Below, one piece after another: positions 8,713 through 17,899 of a stretch of 64,000 bases of DNA. How positions within the stretch are numbered: position 1 is the stretch's first letter; each line of letters begins with the position of its first letter. The DNA comes from Phycisphaerales bacterium (lineage in GTDB: Bacteria; Planctomycetota; Phycisphaerae; Phycisphaerales; UBA1924). The stretch covers positions 62,001-126,000 of the forward strand of contig JADLCM010000002.1 in NCBI GenBank assembly GCA_020847175.1. The letters are read 5' to 3'. Below the pieces are notes generated by a model. The model did not search any database, had not been told where the DNA came from, and saw only the letters and a list, made by a program, of their open reading frames with translations. Made by a program: the position numbers and the translations under genes.

Positions 8713-11217
8713 ATGTGCGCCCGGGGGTTGTTTGGGATGCCCAACCGAAGCCAGCGCCCGTCCGAACTCGGCACGAGCATTCGCTGGTGCATCATCTGGG
8801 TGCTTCTCGCACTCGCGTTCGCCGCGATCGGGCTTTCACCTCGACTCGCGGTACGCCAGGATCGGCCTGCCTCTGCGTGGCTCCCTGCACGCTCCGAGGC
8901 TGGCGATGCGCCCGCGCACCCAACGGCAAGCCCGCCGGAAGGAATCCCACCCGAAGCGGACGCCCTCGCAGAGGAACTCAACCGGCGCCTGGCGAACGAT
9001 GTCCTCCCCCTGCTCGATGTCTACTGCATCGACTGCCACGTGGGGGCGGATGCTGAGGGCGACGTGCGGCTCGACCGGGTTCGCGCGCTCGCCGATGCGC
9101 TCGCGCTCGACAAGGGCCTGAGGACGGTCAAGGAGATGGTTTCGGGGCGCCACATGCCCCCGGACCGGGCAGACCAGCCCACGGACCACGAACGCCTCAT
9201 CATCGAGCAGTGGCTGGATGCCGCCCTGGACTATGTGCCCCCCGACGGGGTGGTGGACCCGGGCTGGTTCACGCCGCACCGGCTCAACCGGGCGGAGTAT
9301 CGGAACACGATCCGGGACCTGCTGTTCATCGACGACCCCGACTTCGACCCTGCGGCCCGCCTCCCACAGGACGACTCCGGCTACGGCTTTGACAACATCG
9401 CTGATGTTCTCACGCTCTCACCCCTGGCGATGGAGGAGTACCTGGACGCGGCGGAGCGATCGATCGACGCCGCGCTGGGGCCCGAGATCACCTTCGGAGA
9501 CTCGCCCCACCCCGCAGGACGGCTCGAAGGCCGAGGCAACGGCCAGACCCTTCCCGGCGGCGGATACATGCTCTACTCCACCGGCGCTGTGCACGCCCGC
9601 ACGACGACGCCCGCGGACGGTGAGTACATGATCCGCATCACCGCGTGGGAAACGTTCGCCGGCGATGAACACGCCGCGCTCGCGCTGCGCATCGGGGGCA
9701 CCACGGTCGAATCGTTCTCCGTCGATGGCACGCGAGGGGAGCCTGGGGAATATGCCGCCCGCGTGCGCCTTCCCGCCGGAACACACGATATCGCGGCCCA
9801 CTTCACCAATGACTTCTACCAACCCCAGGTCGCGGACCGCAACCTCGCGGTCGAGGCGATCACCATCGCCGGACCCCTGACTGAAGCCACCACGACACGG
9901 CCCGCCGGATGGGCCCGCATCTTCGGCCCCGGCGCGAGGTCGGGCGGGCCCGGATCGACGGGCGTCATTGACGCACGCGCGATCGTCGCCGAGTTTGCGC
10001 GGCGGGCGTTTCGCAGGCCCATCACCGGACCCGAACTCGATCAGCTCATGGCGCTCCACCAGTCGCGGACTGCCGCGGGCGAGAGCGCCGAACAGGCCGT
10101 GCGGACGACGCTGACCGCGATCCTCGTCTCACCGCGATTCCTCTTTCGACTGCCTGCCGGTGAGCTCGACCCGGCGACTGGGCGCACGCGCCTGGACGCC
10201 TTCTCGCTTGCCAGCCGCATCTCGTATTTCCTGTGGAGCACGATGCCTGATGAGGCTCTGTTCGAGGCGGCCGCGGACGGCCGACTCACCGGCGCGGACG
10301 GCCTCGCGGCGGAGGTGCGGCGCATGCTCGCCGACCCCCGCGCCCAGGCCTTCGTCGATCACTTCGCGGGGCAATGGCTCCAGCTCCGCACGCTGGAACG
10401 GCACGAGGTCGACCCGTCGAAGTTTCCGGAGTTTGACGAGGCGCTGCGCAAGGCGATGGGCGATGAAGTCCGCATGTTGCTGGGGGCGGCCCTCCGCGAC
10501 AATCTCCCTCTCACGACGCTCCTCCAGGGCGACTTCACCTTTCTCAACGAGCGCCTGGCCCGGCACTACGGCATCGAGGGTGTTGAGGGCGATGCCATGC
10601 GCCGAGTGCCCTTGCCGCCGGGTTCGCCGCGGGGCGGGATTCTCACTACGGGCGCGGTGCTGACGCTGACCAGCGGATCGACCCGCACCAGCCCCGTGAA
10701 GCGCGGGGTGTTCGTGCTCGACCGCCTTCTCGGCGCCCCGCCCCCGCCCCCGCCGGCGGACATCCCGCGTCTTGAACAGTCGCCGGTGGGGCCGGATGCG
10801 ACGCTCCGCGAACAGCTCGCGGCCCACCTCGCCGATTCCACCTGCGCCGTCTGTCACGCCCGCCTTGATCCGCTCGGGCTGGCCCTCGAGAACTTTGATG
10901 CCGTCGGGCGCTGGCGGACCGAAGAGGCCGGCCGGCCCATCGACGCGGGGGGCGTGCTGCCCGACGGCGTCGCGGTCGCCGGGCCCGACGACCTCCGCCG
11001 AGTGCTCGCGGAGCGGAGCGACCAGTTCATCGAGACGTTGGTGTCGGGCACGCTGATCTACGCGCTGGGGCGCGGCCTGGAGCCGTTCGACCGGCCCGCG
11101 GTGCGTCGCCTCGCGGTGGCGACGCGCGCGCAGGGCGACCGATGGAACGCGATGATCGAGGCGATCGTGCTGAGCGAGACGTTCCGCACCTGCCGCCCGA
11201 AGGAGCCCCGCCCATGA
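8713..11217 (+). CDS. Planctomycete cytochrome-c-like DUF1587/1595/1592/1588/1585 protein
   Basis: An 834-residue exported or membrane-anchored protein. A hydrophobic segment (CIIWVLLALAFAAIGL) near residues 25-45 is followed by a haem-c-type CxxCH motif, CIDCH at Cys105-His109. The DUF1587 start is NRAEYRNTIRDLL; a carbohydrate-binding-like insert with LPAGTHDIAAHF follows; then DUF1595 (RRAFRRPITGPELDQL), DUF1592 (SRISYFLWSTMPDEALFEAA), DUF1588 (TSGSTRTSPVKRGVFVLD and CAVCHARLDPLGLALENFD) and DUF1585 (LVSGTLIYALGRGLEPFD). This domain order is a planctomycete hallmark; the biochemical role is unknown, with electron transfer or polysaccharide handling proposed. Its TGA overlaps the ATG of the DUF1552 gene, so the two are translationally coupled. 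A start 24 bases downstream is possible. Confidence 0.9.
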   Translation: MCARGLFGMPNRSQRPSELGTSIRWCIIWVLLALAFAAIGLSPRLAVRQDRPASAWLPARSEAGDAPAHPTASPPEGIPPEADALAEELNRRLANDVLPLLDVYCIDCHVGADAEGDVRLDRVRALADALALDKGLRTVKEMVSGRHMPPDRADQPTDHERLIIEQWLDAALDYVPPDGVVDPGWFTPHRLNRAEYRNTIRDLLFIDDPDFDPAARLPQDDSGYGFDNIADVLTLSPLAMEEYLDAAERSIDAALGPEITFGDSPHPAGRLEGRGNGQTLPGGGYMLYSTGAVHARTTTPADGEYMIRITAWETFAGDEHAALALRIGGTTVESFSVDGTRGEPGEYAARVRLPAGTHDIAAHFTNDFYQPQVADRNLAVEAITIAGPLTEATTTRPAGWARIFGPGARSGGPGSTGVIDARAIVAEFARRAFRRPITGPELDQLMALHQSRTAAGESAEQAVRTTLTAILVSPRFLFRLPAGELDPATGRTRLDAFSLASRISYFLWSTMPDEALFEAAADGRLTGADGLAAEVRRMLADPRAQAFVDHFAGQWLQLRTLERHEVDPSKFPEFDEALRKAMGDEVRMLLGAALRDNLPLTTLLQGDFTFLNERLARHYGIEGVEGDAMRRVPLPPGSPRGGILTTGAVLTLTSGSTRTSPVKRGVFVLDRLLGAPPPPPPADIPRLEQSPVGPDATLREQLAAHLADSTCAVCHARLDPLGLALENFDAVGRWRTEEAGRPIDAGGVLPDGVAVAGPDDLRRVLAERSDQFIETLVSGTLIYALGRGLEPFDRPAVRRLAVATRAQGDRWNAMIEAIVLSETFRTCRPKEPRP

Positions 11218-12578
11218 CCAGCCCCCTCTCCCGTCGAACCGTGCTCCGCGGCCTGGGCGTGTCCATGGCCCTGCCCTGGCTGGACGCAATGGCGCGGGCG
11301 ACGCCGCTCGCGGCTGCGCAGGGCCTTCCGGCGGGCGCCGGGGCACTCGGCGGGGGCGTGCCGACGCGCATCGCATTCGTCTTCATGCCCAACGGCGTGA
11401 ACTACGACTGGTGGGGCCCGACGGGCTCGGGCGCGGGGTACCGCCTCTCGCGCACGCTGGAGCCGATTGACCGCGTGCGCGAGCATGTCACCATCATCAC
11501 CGGGCTCACGCTGGACAAGGCCCGCGCCAACGGCGATGGCCCGGGCGACCATGCCCGATCCTCGGCCTCGTTTCTCACCGGGCACCAGGCCCGCAAGACC
11601 GCGGGCAATGACATCCGCATCGGCGTGAGCGTGGACCAGTTTGCCGCCCGCCAGGTGGGCCAGGCGACGCGCCTGCCCTCGATCGAGCTCGGCTGCGAGC
11701 ACTCACCCAGCGCGGGCAACTGCGACTCGGGATACTCCTGTGCGTACACATCCAACATCTCCTGGCGCAGCGAAGACACGCCCATGCCCAAACTCGTCGA
11801 TCCGGGCGCCGCGTTTGAGCGCCTCTTCGGCGACGTGGGCGAAGCCGCCCACCGCGAAGAGCGGCTGGCACGGCGACAGAGCGTGCTCGATTTCGTCCTG
11901 GGCGAAGCGCGAAGCCTGGAGGCGGAGCTCGGCGTTGAGGACCGGCGCAAACTCGACCAGTACCAGACCTCGGTGCGCGAGGTGGAGCGCCGCATCGAGG
12001 CCGCGCGGCGCGAAGACCAGGCCCGCCCGCGCCCCGACATGCCCGCCCCGCAAGGCATCCCGGCCAGGTTCAGCGAGCACGTCGACCTGATGTACGACCT
12101 GCTGCTGCTCGCCTTCCAGACCGACACCACCCGCATCGGCACGCTCATGCTGGGTGTTGACGGCAGCAACCGCGTGTACCCGGAGATCGGCGTCAAGGAG
12201 GGGCACCACCACCTCTCGCACCACCAGAACAACCAGGCGATGATCGACGGGATCCGCAAGATCGACCGCTTCCACGTCGAACGCTTCACCCGCTTCATCG
12301 AGCGTCTCGCCCGCACTCCCGACGGTGAAGGCATGCTCATCGACCATTCCATGATTCTCTTCGGGGGCGGCATCTCCGACGGCAACCGACACAACCACGA
12401 AGACCTGCCCATCCTGCTCGCCGGGAGAGCCGGCGGGCAGATCGACCCCGGGCGGCTCATCCGCGCGAAGCGTGAGACGCCCCTCTGCAACCTCTATGAG
12501 TCAATGCTCGACCGCATGGGATGCGACGTCGAGAGCTTCGGTGACAGCACCGGACGCCTCGGCGATCTCACCCTCTGA
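11214..12578 (+). CDS. DUF1552 family protein, Tat-like signal
   Basis: A 454-residue protein that starts in an ATGA overlap with the preceding gene. The N-terminus, SRRTVLRGLGVSMALPWLDA, fits a twin-arginine signal, implying export of a folded, probably cofactor- or metal-bearing protein. The family core is present: RIAFVFMPNGVNYDWW, TGLTLDKA, DHARSSASFLTGHQARKT, LDQYQTSVREVERRI, and the C-terminal LIDHSMILFGGGISDGNRHNHEDLP. DUF1552 is related to the sulfatase-like DUF1501 group; no activity is established. It is found next to DUF1592-type genes throughout planctomycetes, so the pair probably acts together in the periplasm. Confidence 0.9.
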   Translation: MTSPLSRRTVLRGLGVSMALPWLDAMARATPLAAAQGLPAGAGALGGGVPTRIAFVFMPNGVNYDWWGPTGSGAGYRLSRTLEPIDRVREHVTIITGLTLDKARANGDGPGDHARSSASFLTGHQARKTAGNDIRIGVSVDQFAARQVGQATRLPSIELGCEHSPSAGNCDSGYSCAYTSNISWRSEDTPMPKLVDPGAAFERLFGDVGEAAHREERLARRQSVLDFVLGEARSLEAELGVEDRRKLDQYQTSVREVERRIEAARREDQARPRPDMPAPQGIPARFSEHVDLMYDLLLLAFQTDTTRIGTLMLGVDGSNRVYPEIGVKEGHHHLSHHQNNQAMIDGIRKIDRFHVERFTRFIERLARTPDGEGMLIDHSMILFGGGISDGNRHNHEDLPILLAGRAGGQIDPGRLIRAKRETPLCNLYESMLDRMGCDVESFGDSTGRLGDLTL

Positions 12579-12608
12579 AACCCGTGCCCAGCGGCCGGGC
12601 TCGCCGGC

Positions 12609-12857
12609 TCAGGCCGCGAGGCGCGTGGGCCCGGTCGAGGCCGCGACCAGGTTGAGCGATGCCGTGATGCTCTTGATGAGGTCGAGGGTCGGTTCGTCGG
12701 TGCCGTGGATCTTCACCTGGTCCTGCCCATCGAAGCAGAAGACCAGCACCTCGCACCCGGAACTGTCGGTCGCGTGGGTCACGCGAGTGACGCGGTCGAG
12801 ATTGATCCAGCGTTGTTGCCCGGTGGGTGACGAGACTTTGAGGAATCGATTGAACAT
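12609..12857 (-). CDS. Small conserved-looking protein of unknown function
   Basis: An 82-residue protein starting MFNRFLKVSSPTGQQRWI with a purine-rich GGGAAGG sequence upstream. Alternating hydrophobic residues (CEVLVFCFDGQDQVKIHG) suggest a small beta-rich fold, ending in a helix-like stretch (LDLIKSITASLNLV). No signal peptide or catalytic motif is seen. It lies convergent to the DUF1552 gene and is divergent from rpmE. I do not recognise the family. The codon pattern is typical of its neighbours, which supports it being real. Confidence 0.6.
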   Translation of the reverse strand: MFNRFLKVSSPTGQQRWINLDRVTRVTHATDSSGCEVLVFCFDGQDQVKIHGTDEPTLDLIKSITASLNLVAASTGPTRLAA

Positions 12858-13042
12858 CCCTGACCTTCCCTGAACACGCCCGCCGCCGGGCCGGGGGCAG
12901 CGCCCCACGCCCGAGAATCGGCACACCGAGGGCCCAAATTGAGCCTGGCCCGCATCTCCCGAGCGCTTTCCCCGGTGTGGCCCGAACGGCGGAGACGGCT
13001 GCGGGCAACCCGGCCCCGTGCCGCAGGACGAACTTTCCGCGC

Positions 13043-13071
13043 TTGGCCCCGTGCTCGCAGCGGGATACCAT
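13043..13071 (+). promoter_or_regulatory. Candidate promoter of rpmE
   Basis: TTGGCC and TACCAT are exactly 17 bases apart, 43 bases upstream of the rpmE ATG. Each box matches four of six consensus bases. Confidence 0.5.
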
Positions 13072-13114
13072 CCCTTCCCCTTGGCCGACGGGCCGGGGCA
13101 CGCCGGAGTTCGCC

Positions 13115-13336
13115 ATGAAGAACAAGATTCACCCCGCGTACTACAACACCAAGGTCTACCACAACGGCGAGGTCGTGATGGAAGTCGGCTCAACCGTGCC
13201 CGAGATGCACGTCGAAGTCTGGTCGGGCTCGCACCCCTTCTTCACCGGCAAACGCACCTTTGTTGACGCCGCGGGACGGGTCGAGAAGTTCCAGCGCAAG
13301 TTCGGCGGCGACTACTTCAAGGGCAAGAAGAAGTAA
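13115..13336 (+). CDS. rpmE: 50S ribosomal protein L31, cysteine-free form
   Basis: A 73-residue L31, which bridges the ribosomal subunits at the central protuberance. It starts MKNKIHPAYYNTKVYHNGEV and carries the signature VEVWSGSHPFFTGKRTF and the basic end FQRKFGGDYFKGKKK. The CxCG zinc site of the C+ form is replaced by VYHNG and no cysteine remains, so this is a zinc-independent (C-) L31. The ATG has GGAG seven bases upstream. A second, zinc-binding copy could exist elsewhere in the genome. Confidence 0.95.
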   Translation: MKNKIHPAYYNTKVYHNGEVVMEVGSTVPEMHVEVWSGSHPFFTGKRTFVDAAGRVEKFQRKFGGDYFKGKKK

Positions 13337-13441
13337 CCCGGCTCGGCCCGCGCGGGGCTGCCCCCCCATTGGTCGGCACAGCACGCGTGACGGCGGCGCC
13401 GTCGGGTCGTTCGAATCGTCGCCATCGGTGCCACAAACAAG

Positions 13442-13471
13442 AACGGGCGGTGCCTCGCAGCACCGCCCGTT
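13442..13471. terminator. Bidirectional terminator between rpmE and the RRM gene
   Basis: A perfect 12-bp inverted repeat, AACGGGCGGTGC / GCACCGCCCGTT, with a 6-base loop lies between two convergent genes. The stem is very stable, but the T-run is short on both sides. Confidence 0.7.
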
Positions 13472-13524
13472 GCATTTGGACTTTCGTCCGGTCGTCACGC
13501 ACGCCCTGAGGGCGGCGTGAGGGC

Positions 13525-13869
13525 TTACCAGCGCCGGCCGCCGCCGCCGCGGTTGCCACCGCCGCCGAAGCCGCCGCCGCCACCACCCCGGCCGCCGCCG
13601 AAGCCGACGCCGCCGCCCGGCCCGCGGCTTTCGCGGGGCTTGGCCTCGTTGACGGTGAGCTGACGACCACCGAGCTCAGTGCCGTTCATCTTCTCGATGG
13701 CGACCTTCGCATCGTTGTCGTTCATCTCGACGAAGCCGAAGCCACGCGCCCGGCCGGTTTCCCGGTCAGTCACGATGCTTGCGCTCTGCACGTCTCCGTG
13801 CGCGGCGAACGCCTCGGCCAGTTCCTCATTGGTGGTGTTGAACGACAGGTTCCCAACGTAGATCTTCAT
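13525..13869 (-). CDS. Glycine-rich RRM RNA-binding protein
   Basis: A 114-residue protein with one RNA recognition motif at residues 1-80: RNP2 KIYVGNLSF and RNP1 ARGFGFVEM are both intact. This is followed by a 30-residue Gly/Arg tail (GGGRGGGGGGFGGGG). Bacterial proteins of this build are found in cyanobacteria, planctomycetes and others, where they are linked to cold response and post-transcriptional control. The RGG-like tail adds non-specific RNA affinity. The start is the ATG directly before RNP2, as is usual in this family. Confidence 0.93.
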   Translation of the reverse strand: MKIYVGNLSFNTTNEELAEAFAAHGDVQSASIVTDRETGRARGFGFVEMNDNDAKVAIEKMNGTELGGRQLTVNEAKPRESRGPGGGVGFGGGRGGGGGGFGGGGNRGGGGRRW

Positions 13870-14186
13870 CTTGAGATCTCCGACCCGAATCTATGCCAAC
13901 GGAGATCTCGGGGCGATCTGGGTCGGGCTCGCCGGAGCAGGTGGACATCACCATGGACTCCAGGCGTATCACAGGTTTGCCCTACATCATAGGCCCGTGG
14001 ACTCCCCCGGCGAGTGCCGGACCGGAGTCAGCCGCCGGAGAAGAACCACCGACCCGGCACTTTCATCCTTCCTCCCGGATGAATGGATATAATGCCCGCA
14101 CGCCGACCCCCGGCCCGCGGGCGGGTGCGTTGGTGCAGGCTCCGCGCTTCGCGCGCGATTCCTCGTCTCCACCCGGTGCCCACCGC
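13870..14186. other. Leader and divergent promoter region upstream of metH
   Basis: 317 bases between the divergent RRM gene and metH. A perfect TATAAT lies at 14090-14095 on the plus strand. No convincing -35 is found at 17-18 bases; TTTCAT at 14063 is 21 bases away. The 90-base leader after it was compared by eye with the conserved cores of cobalamin, SAM and SAH riboswitches, and none was recognised. Confidence 0.4.
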
Positions 14187-17100
14187 ATGACTTCTCCCTT
14201 CCTCGATCTCGCCGCCCGCCGCCCGATCCTGTTTGACGGGGCGATGGGCACCACCCTGCACCAGCACGATCTCGACGTGCACCGCGACTATTGCGGCTGC
14301 GAGAACTGCTCCGAAGTGCTGCTCACCTCGCGCCCCGAGCTGATCCAGGGCATTCACGAGTCGTTCTTCGCCGCGGGGGCCGACGCCGTCGAGACCAACA
14401 GTTTCGGCGGCGCGCGCCATGTGCTGGGAGAGTTCGGCCTGGCCGATCGCTCGCTCGAGATCAACCGGCTGGCGGCCCGCGTGGCCCGGGCCGCGGCGGA
14501 GAAGTTCGCCTCGCGGGGGTCGCCGCGGTTTGTCGCGGGGTCCATCGGCCCGGGCACCAAGCTCGCCTCGCTGGGCCAGATCGAGTGGGACGACCTGCTG
14601 GAGTCGTATCGCATCCAGGTGCGCGGGCTGCTCGAAGGCGGGGCAGATCTTCTCCTCGTCGAGACCTGCCAGGACCTGCTCCAGGTCAAGTGCGCGATCA
14701 ACGCGTGCCTCGATGAACTCGATCGCGCCGGGCGCACGCCCGAGGATGTGCCGGTCATGGTCTCGGTCACCATCGAGACGTCGGGCTCCATGCTGCTGGG
14801 CACGAGCATCGAGGGAGCGTGCGCGGCGCTGGCCGGGTACCCCATCGCCTCGCTGGGCCTCAACTGCGCCACCGGGCCGGCGGAGATGGTGGAGCACGTG
14901 CGCTACCTGGTGCGCCACTGGCCCCGGCTGGTCAGCGTGATGCCCAACGCGGGCCTTCCCGTGATGGATCAGGGCAAGGCACGCTTCCCGCTCGCGCCTC
15001 GCCCCTTCGCCGATGCCATGCTCCGCCTCGCCCGTGAGGAGGGGGTCAACGTGGTCGGGGGCTGCTGCGGCACGACGCCCGAGCACATCCGGCAGATCGC
15101 CGAAGGGCTGCGCAGCCCGCCGGCACAACGCGCCCGGCAGACTCCTGCTGGGGAAGCAGCCGGCGCTCCGAGGGTCAAGACGCCGCTCCCTGCGGCGGTC
15201 ACGTCGCTGTACGAACCTGTCGAAGCCCGCCAGGACTCGTCGATCCTGATCATCGGCGAGCGCCTCAACGCGAGCGGGAGCCGCAAGTTCCGCGACCTGC
15301 TTGAATCGGGCGACACCGAGGGCGTCGTCAGCCAGGCCCGGGCGCAACTTCGCGACGGTTCGCACGTGCTCGATCTAAACGTGGACGTGGCCGGGCGTGA
15401 CGGTCCCGGGGACATGGCCCACCTCGCCCGCAAACTGGCGACGAGCGTCGCGGCGCCGCTGATGCTCGACAGCACCAGTCCGCGCGTGATCGAGGCCGGG
15501 CTGAAGCACGCGGGGGGCAAGTGCATCATCAACAGCGCCAACTTTGAGGAGGGCGACGAGAAGTTCGACCAGATGGCGTCCCTCGCGCGGCGCTACGGCG
15601 CGGCCCTGGTGATCGGCTCCATCGATGAAGATCGCGAGCAGGCGATGGCTCGCACGGCGAAGCGCAAGCACGAGATCGCGGCCCGGGGGTACGAGCGCGC
15701 CACCCGCGTCTTCGGCCTCGCCCCCGGCGACCTGTACTTCGACCCGCTCGTGCTGCCCGTCTCAACAGGGCTGGAGTCTGACCGGCGCAGCGCCGCCGAA
15801 CTCATCGAGGGCGTGCGCCTGATCGCGGCGGACTTTCCGCAGAGCCAGATCACCTGCGGGCTCTCCAATGTCTCCTTCGGCCTCTCGCCCTCGGCCCGCG
15901 TGGTGCTCAACTCCGTCCTCCTGCACCGGCTCGTGGAGGCGGGGCTCACCAGCGCGATCGTACATGCGAGCAAGATCCTGCCGCGCGACCGGATCGCCGA
16001 GGCGCACTGGCGCGCCGCCGACGACCTGATCGAGGACCGCCGGGCCGATGCCCGGCCCGCGGGCGCCCCGGCGGACTTCGACCCGCTTCAGGCGTTCATC
16101 GCCCTGTTCACCGGGCGCGAAGCCCCCAAGGCCGCGCGAGTCCCCGCTGCCGACCTCACGATCGAAGAACGCCTGCGCCGGCACATCATCGAGGGCGAGC
16201 GCGAGGGGCTCGACGCGACCATCAGCGCCGCGCTCGATCGCTACGCACCTCTCGCGATCATCAACGACCATCTGCTCGACGGCATGCGGGTCGTCGGCGA
16301 GCTCTTCGGCTCGGGGCGCATGCAGCTCCCCTTCGTGCTCCAGTCGGCCGAGGCGATGAAGGCTTCGGTCGCCCTGCTGACCCCGCACATGGACCGCGCC
16401 GGGGGAGACTCCAAGGGCTCGATCGTGCTCGCCACTGTGAAGGGCGATGTGCACGATATCGGCAAGAACCTCGTGGACATCATCCTGACGAACAACGGCT
16501 ACACCGTGCACAACCTGGGCATCAAGCAGAGCCTCCCGGCAATTCTTGACGCCCAGCGCCGCACCGGGGCGGGCGCAATCGGGCTCTCGGGCCTCCTCGT
16601 CAAGAGCGTGAACGTGATGGAGGACAACCTGCGCGAGATGAAATCGCTCGGCCTGCGCGTGCCCGTGCTGCTCGGCGGGGCCGCCCTTTCGCGGCACTAC
16701 GCCGAGGGACACCTGCGGGGCGTCTACGACGGGCCGTGCTTCTACGGCAAAGATGCCTTCGAGGGCCTGCGGATCATGGATGCCCTCGCGGGCGGGCGCA
16801 AGCGCGAGCTCGACGACGAGATCGCTTCGCGCCTCTCGAAACGCGCCCACGCCGAAGAAGTCATCGCGGCCTCGCGGGCGAGCCGGGCCTGCGCCCGCGA
16901 GCGTCACAAGGGCGACGAGCCGATCAACCCGGCGGCGGACGCCGGCGCGACCGCGACGCTCACGTTCCAGCCCCTCGCCCCCGCGCCGGACATCCCTGAG
17001 CCGCCGTTCTGGGGCTCGCGCGTCGTCGAGGATGTGCCCCTCGATGCGTGCTTCGCCCACATCAACCCCATCGCCCTCTTCCGCGGGCAGTGGCAGTTCA

Positions 17101-17804
17101 AGCAGGGGGGAATGTCCGAGGCCGAGCACGAACGGCAGCTCGATGAGGTCGTCAAGCCCCTGTTCGACCGTCTCACCCGGGACTGCGCCGCCCGGGGCAT
17201 CCTGACGCCGCGCGTGGTGTACGGGTACTTTCCCTGCGGCTCCTCCGGCGATGCGCTCGTCATCTACGACCCGCGTGATGCCGGGGCCTCGCCGGGCCTG
17301 CGGCGCGAGATCGAGCGGTTCACATTCCCGCGCCAGTCACGGGGAAGGCGGCTCTGCATCGCGGATTTCTTTCTGCCCATCACCAGTGAACGCCCCGACG
17401 TGGTCGCGTTCCATTGCGTCACCATGGGGCCGAAGGCGAGCCACGAGGCCCGCAGGCTCTTCGAGAACAACGCGTACACCGAGTACCTCTACCTGCACGG
17501 GCTGGGCGTAGAGACCGCTGAGGCGCTCGCGGAACTCTGGCACAAGCGCATCCGGCAGGAGCTGGGCATCTCCGGCGATGATGCGCCGCGCCTCAAGGAC
17601 CTCTTCACCCAGCATTACCGGGGCGGGCGCTATTCCTTCGGCTACCCGGCCTGCCCCGACATGAGCGACCAGGCGAGGCTCTTCCGCCTCATCGAGCCGC
17701 GGCGGATCGGGTGCGACCTCACCGAGAACTTCCAGATCGACCCCGAGCAGAGCACCAGCGCCCTCATCGCCCATCACCCGGGCGCCAAGTACTTCAACGT
17801 GTAA
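14187..17804 (+). CDS. metH: Cobalamin-dependent methionine synthase
   Basis: A 1205-residue full-length MetH that transfers methyl from 5-methyltetrahydrofolate to homocysteine through B12. Order of domains: homocysteine-binding barrel (LFDGAMGTTLHQHDL; zinc ligands Cys227 and Cys293/Cys294 in GGCCGTT), pterin-binding barrel (IIGERLNASGSRKFRDLL), B12 domain with DxHxxG (Asp754, His756, Gly759 in GDVHDIGKN), and the SAM-binding reactivation domain at the end (RPDVVAFHCVTMGP, then GYPACPDMSDQ). All key residues are present. The frame is open 98 codons further upstream, but homology starts at the ATG chosen. It is convergent with the HEAT-like gene and shares a terminator with it. Confidence 0.96.
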   Translation: MTSPFLDLAARRPILFDGAMGTTLHQHDLDVHRDYCGCENCSEVLLTSRPELIQGIHESFFAAGADAVETNSFGGARHVLGEFGLADRSLEINRLAARVARAAAEKFASRGSPRFVAGSIGPGTKLASLGQIEWDDLLESYRIQVRGLLEGGADLLLVETCQDLLQVKCAINACLDELDRAGRTPEDVPVMVSVTIETSGSMLLGTSIEGACAALAGYPIASLGLNCATGPAEMVEHVRYLVRHWPRLVSVMPNAGLPVMDQGKARFPLAPRPFADAMLRLAREEGVNVVGGCCGTTPEHIRQIAEGLRSPPAQRARQTPAGEAAGAPRVKTPLPAAVTSLYEPVEARQDSSILIIGERLNASGSRKFRDLLESGDTEGVVSQARAQLRDGSHVLDLNVDVAGRDGPGDMAHLARKLATSVAAPLMLDSTSPRVIEAGLKHAGGKCIINSANFEEGDEKFDQMASLARRYGAALVIGSIDEDREQAMARTAKRKHEIAARGYERATRVFGLAPGDLYFDPLVLPVSTGLESDRRSAAELIEGVRLIAADFPQSQITCGLSNVSFGLSPSARVVLNSVLLHRLVEAGLTSAIVHASKILPRDRIAEAHWRAADDLIEDRRADARPAGAPADFDPLQAFIALFTGREAPKAARVPAADLTIEERLRRHIIEGEREGLDATISAALDRYAPLAIINDHLLDGMRVVGELFGSGRMQLPFVLQSAEAMKASVALLTPHMDRAGGDSKGSIVLATVKGDVHDIGKNLVDIILTNNGYTVHNLGIKQSLPAILDAQRRTGAGAIGLSGLLVKSVNVMEDNLREMKSLGLRVPVLLGGAALSRHYAEGHLRGVYDGPCFYGKDAFEGLRIMDALAGGRKRELDDEIASRLSKRAHAEEVIAASRASRACARERHKGDEPINPAADAGATATLTFQPLAPAPDIPEPPFWGSRVVEDVPLDACFAHINPIALFRGQWQFKQGGMSEAEHERQLDEVVKPLFDRLTRDCAARGILTPRVVYGYFPCGSSGDALVIYDPRDAGASPGLRREIERFTFPRQSRGRRLCIADFFLPITSERPDVVAFHCVTMGPKASHEARRLFENNAYTEYLYLHGLGVETAEALAELWHKRIRQELGISGDDAPRLKDLFTQHYRGGRYSFGYPACPDMSDQARLFRLIEPRRIGCDLTENFQIDPEQSTSALIAHHPGAKYFNV

Positions 17805-17833
17805 CGGGCCGGGCGACCCGCGCGGGCCGGCGC

Positions 17834-17864
17834 AAAAAGAGAAGCACGCGCGGGCGTGCTTCTC
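17834..17864 (-). terminator. Terminator between metH and the HEAT-like gene
   Basis: An 11-bp perfect stem GAGAAGCACGC / GCGTGCTTCTC with a 4-base loop; on the minus strand it is followed by TTTTT. It lies 36 bases past the minus-strand stop and 30 bases past metH. Confidence 0.8.
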
Positions 17865-17899
17865 GTCGGGTCCAGGTCGTCAAGTCGGCTCAGCCGCCC

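Noticed and set aside
10129..11376. 415-codon minus-strand open frame across the DUF1592 C-terminus
   Set aside because: It lies antisense to well-defined domains and crosses the start of the next gene; it has only Arg/Ala/Gly-rich shadow composition.
14096..14186. Possible cobalamin or SAM riboswitch before metH
   Set aside because: Expected from gene function, but I could not find the B12-box, the SAM-I core or the SAH core in this leader.
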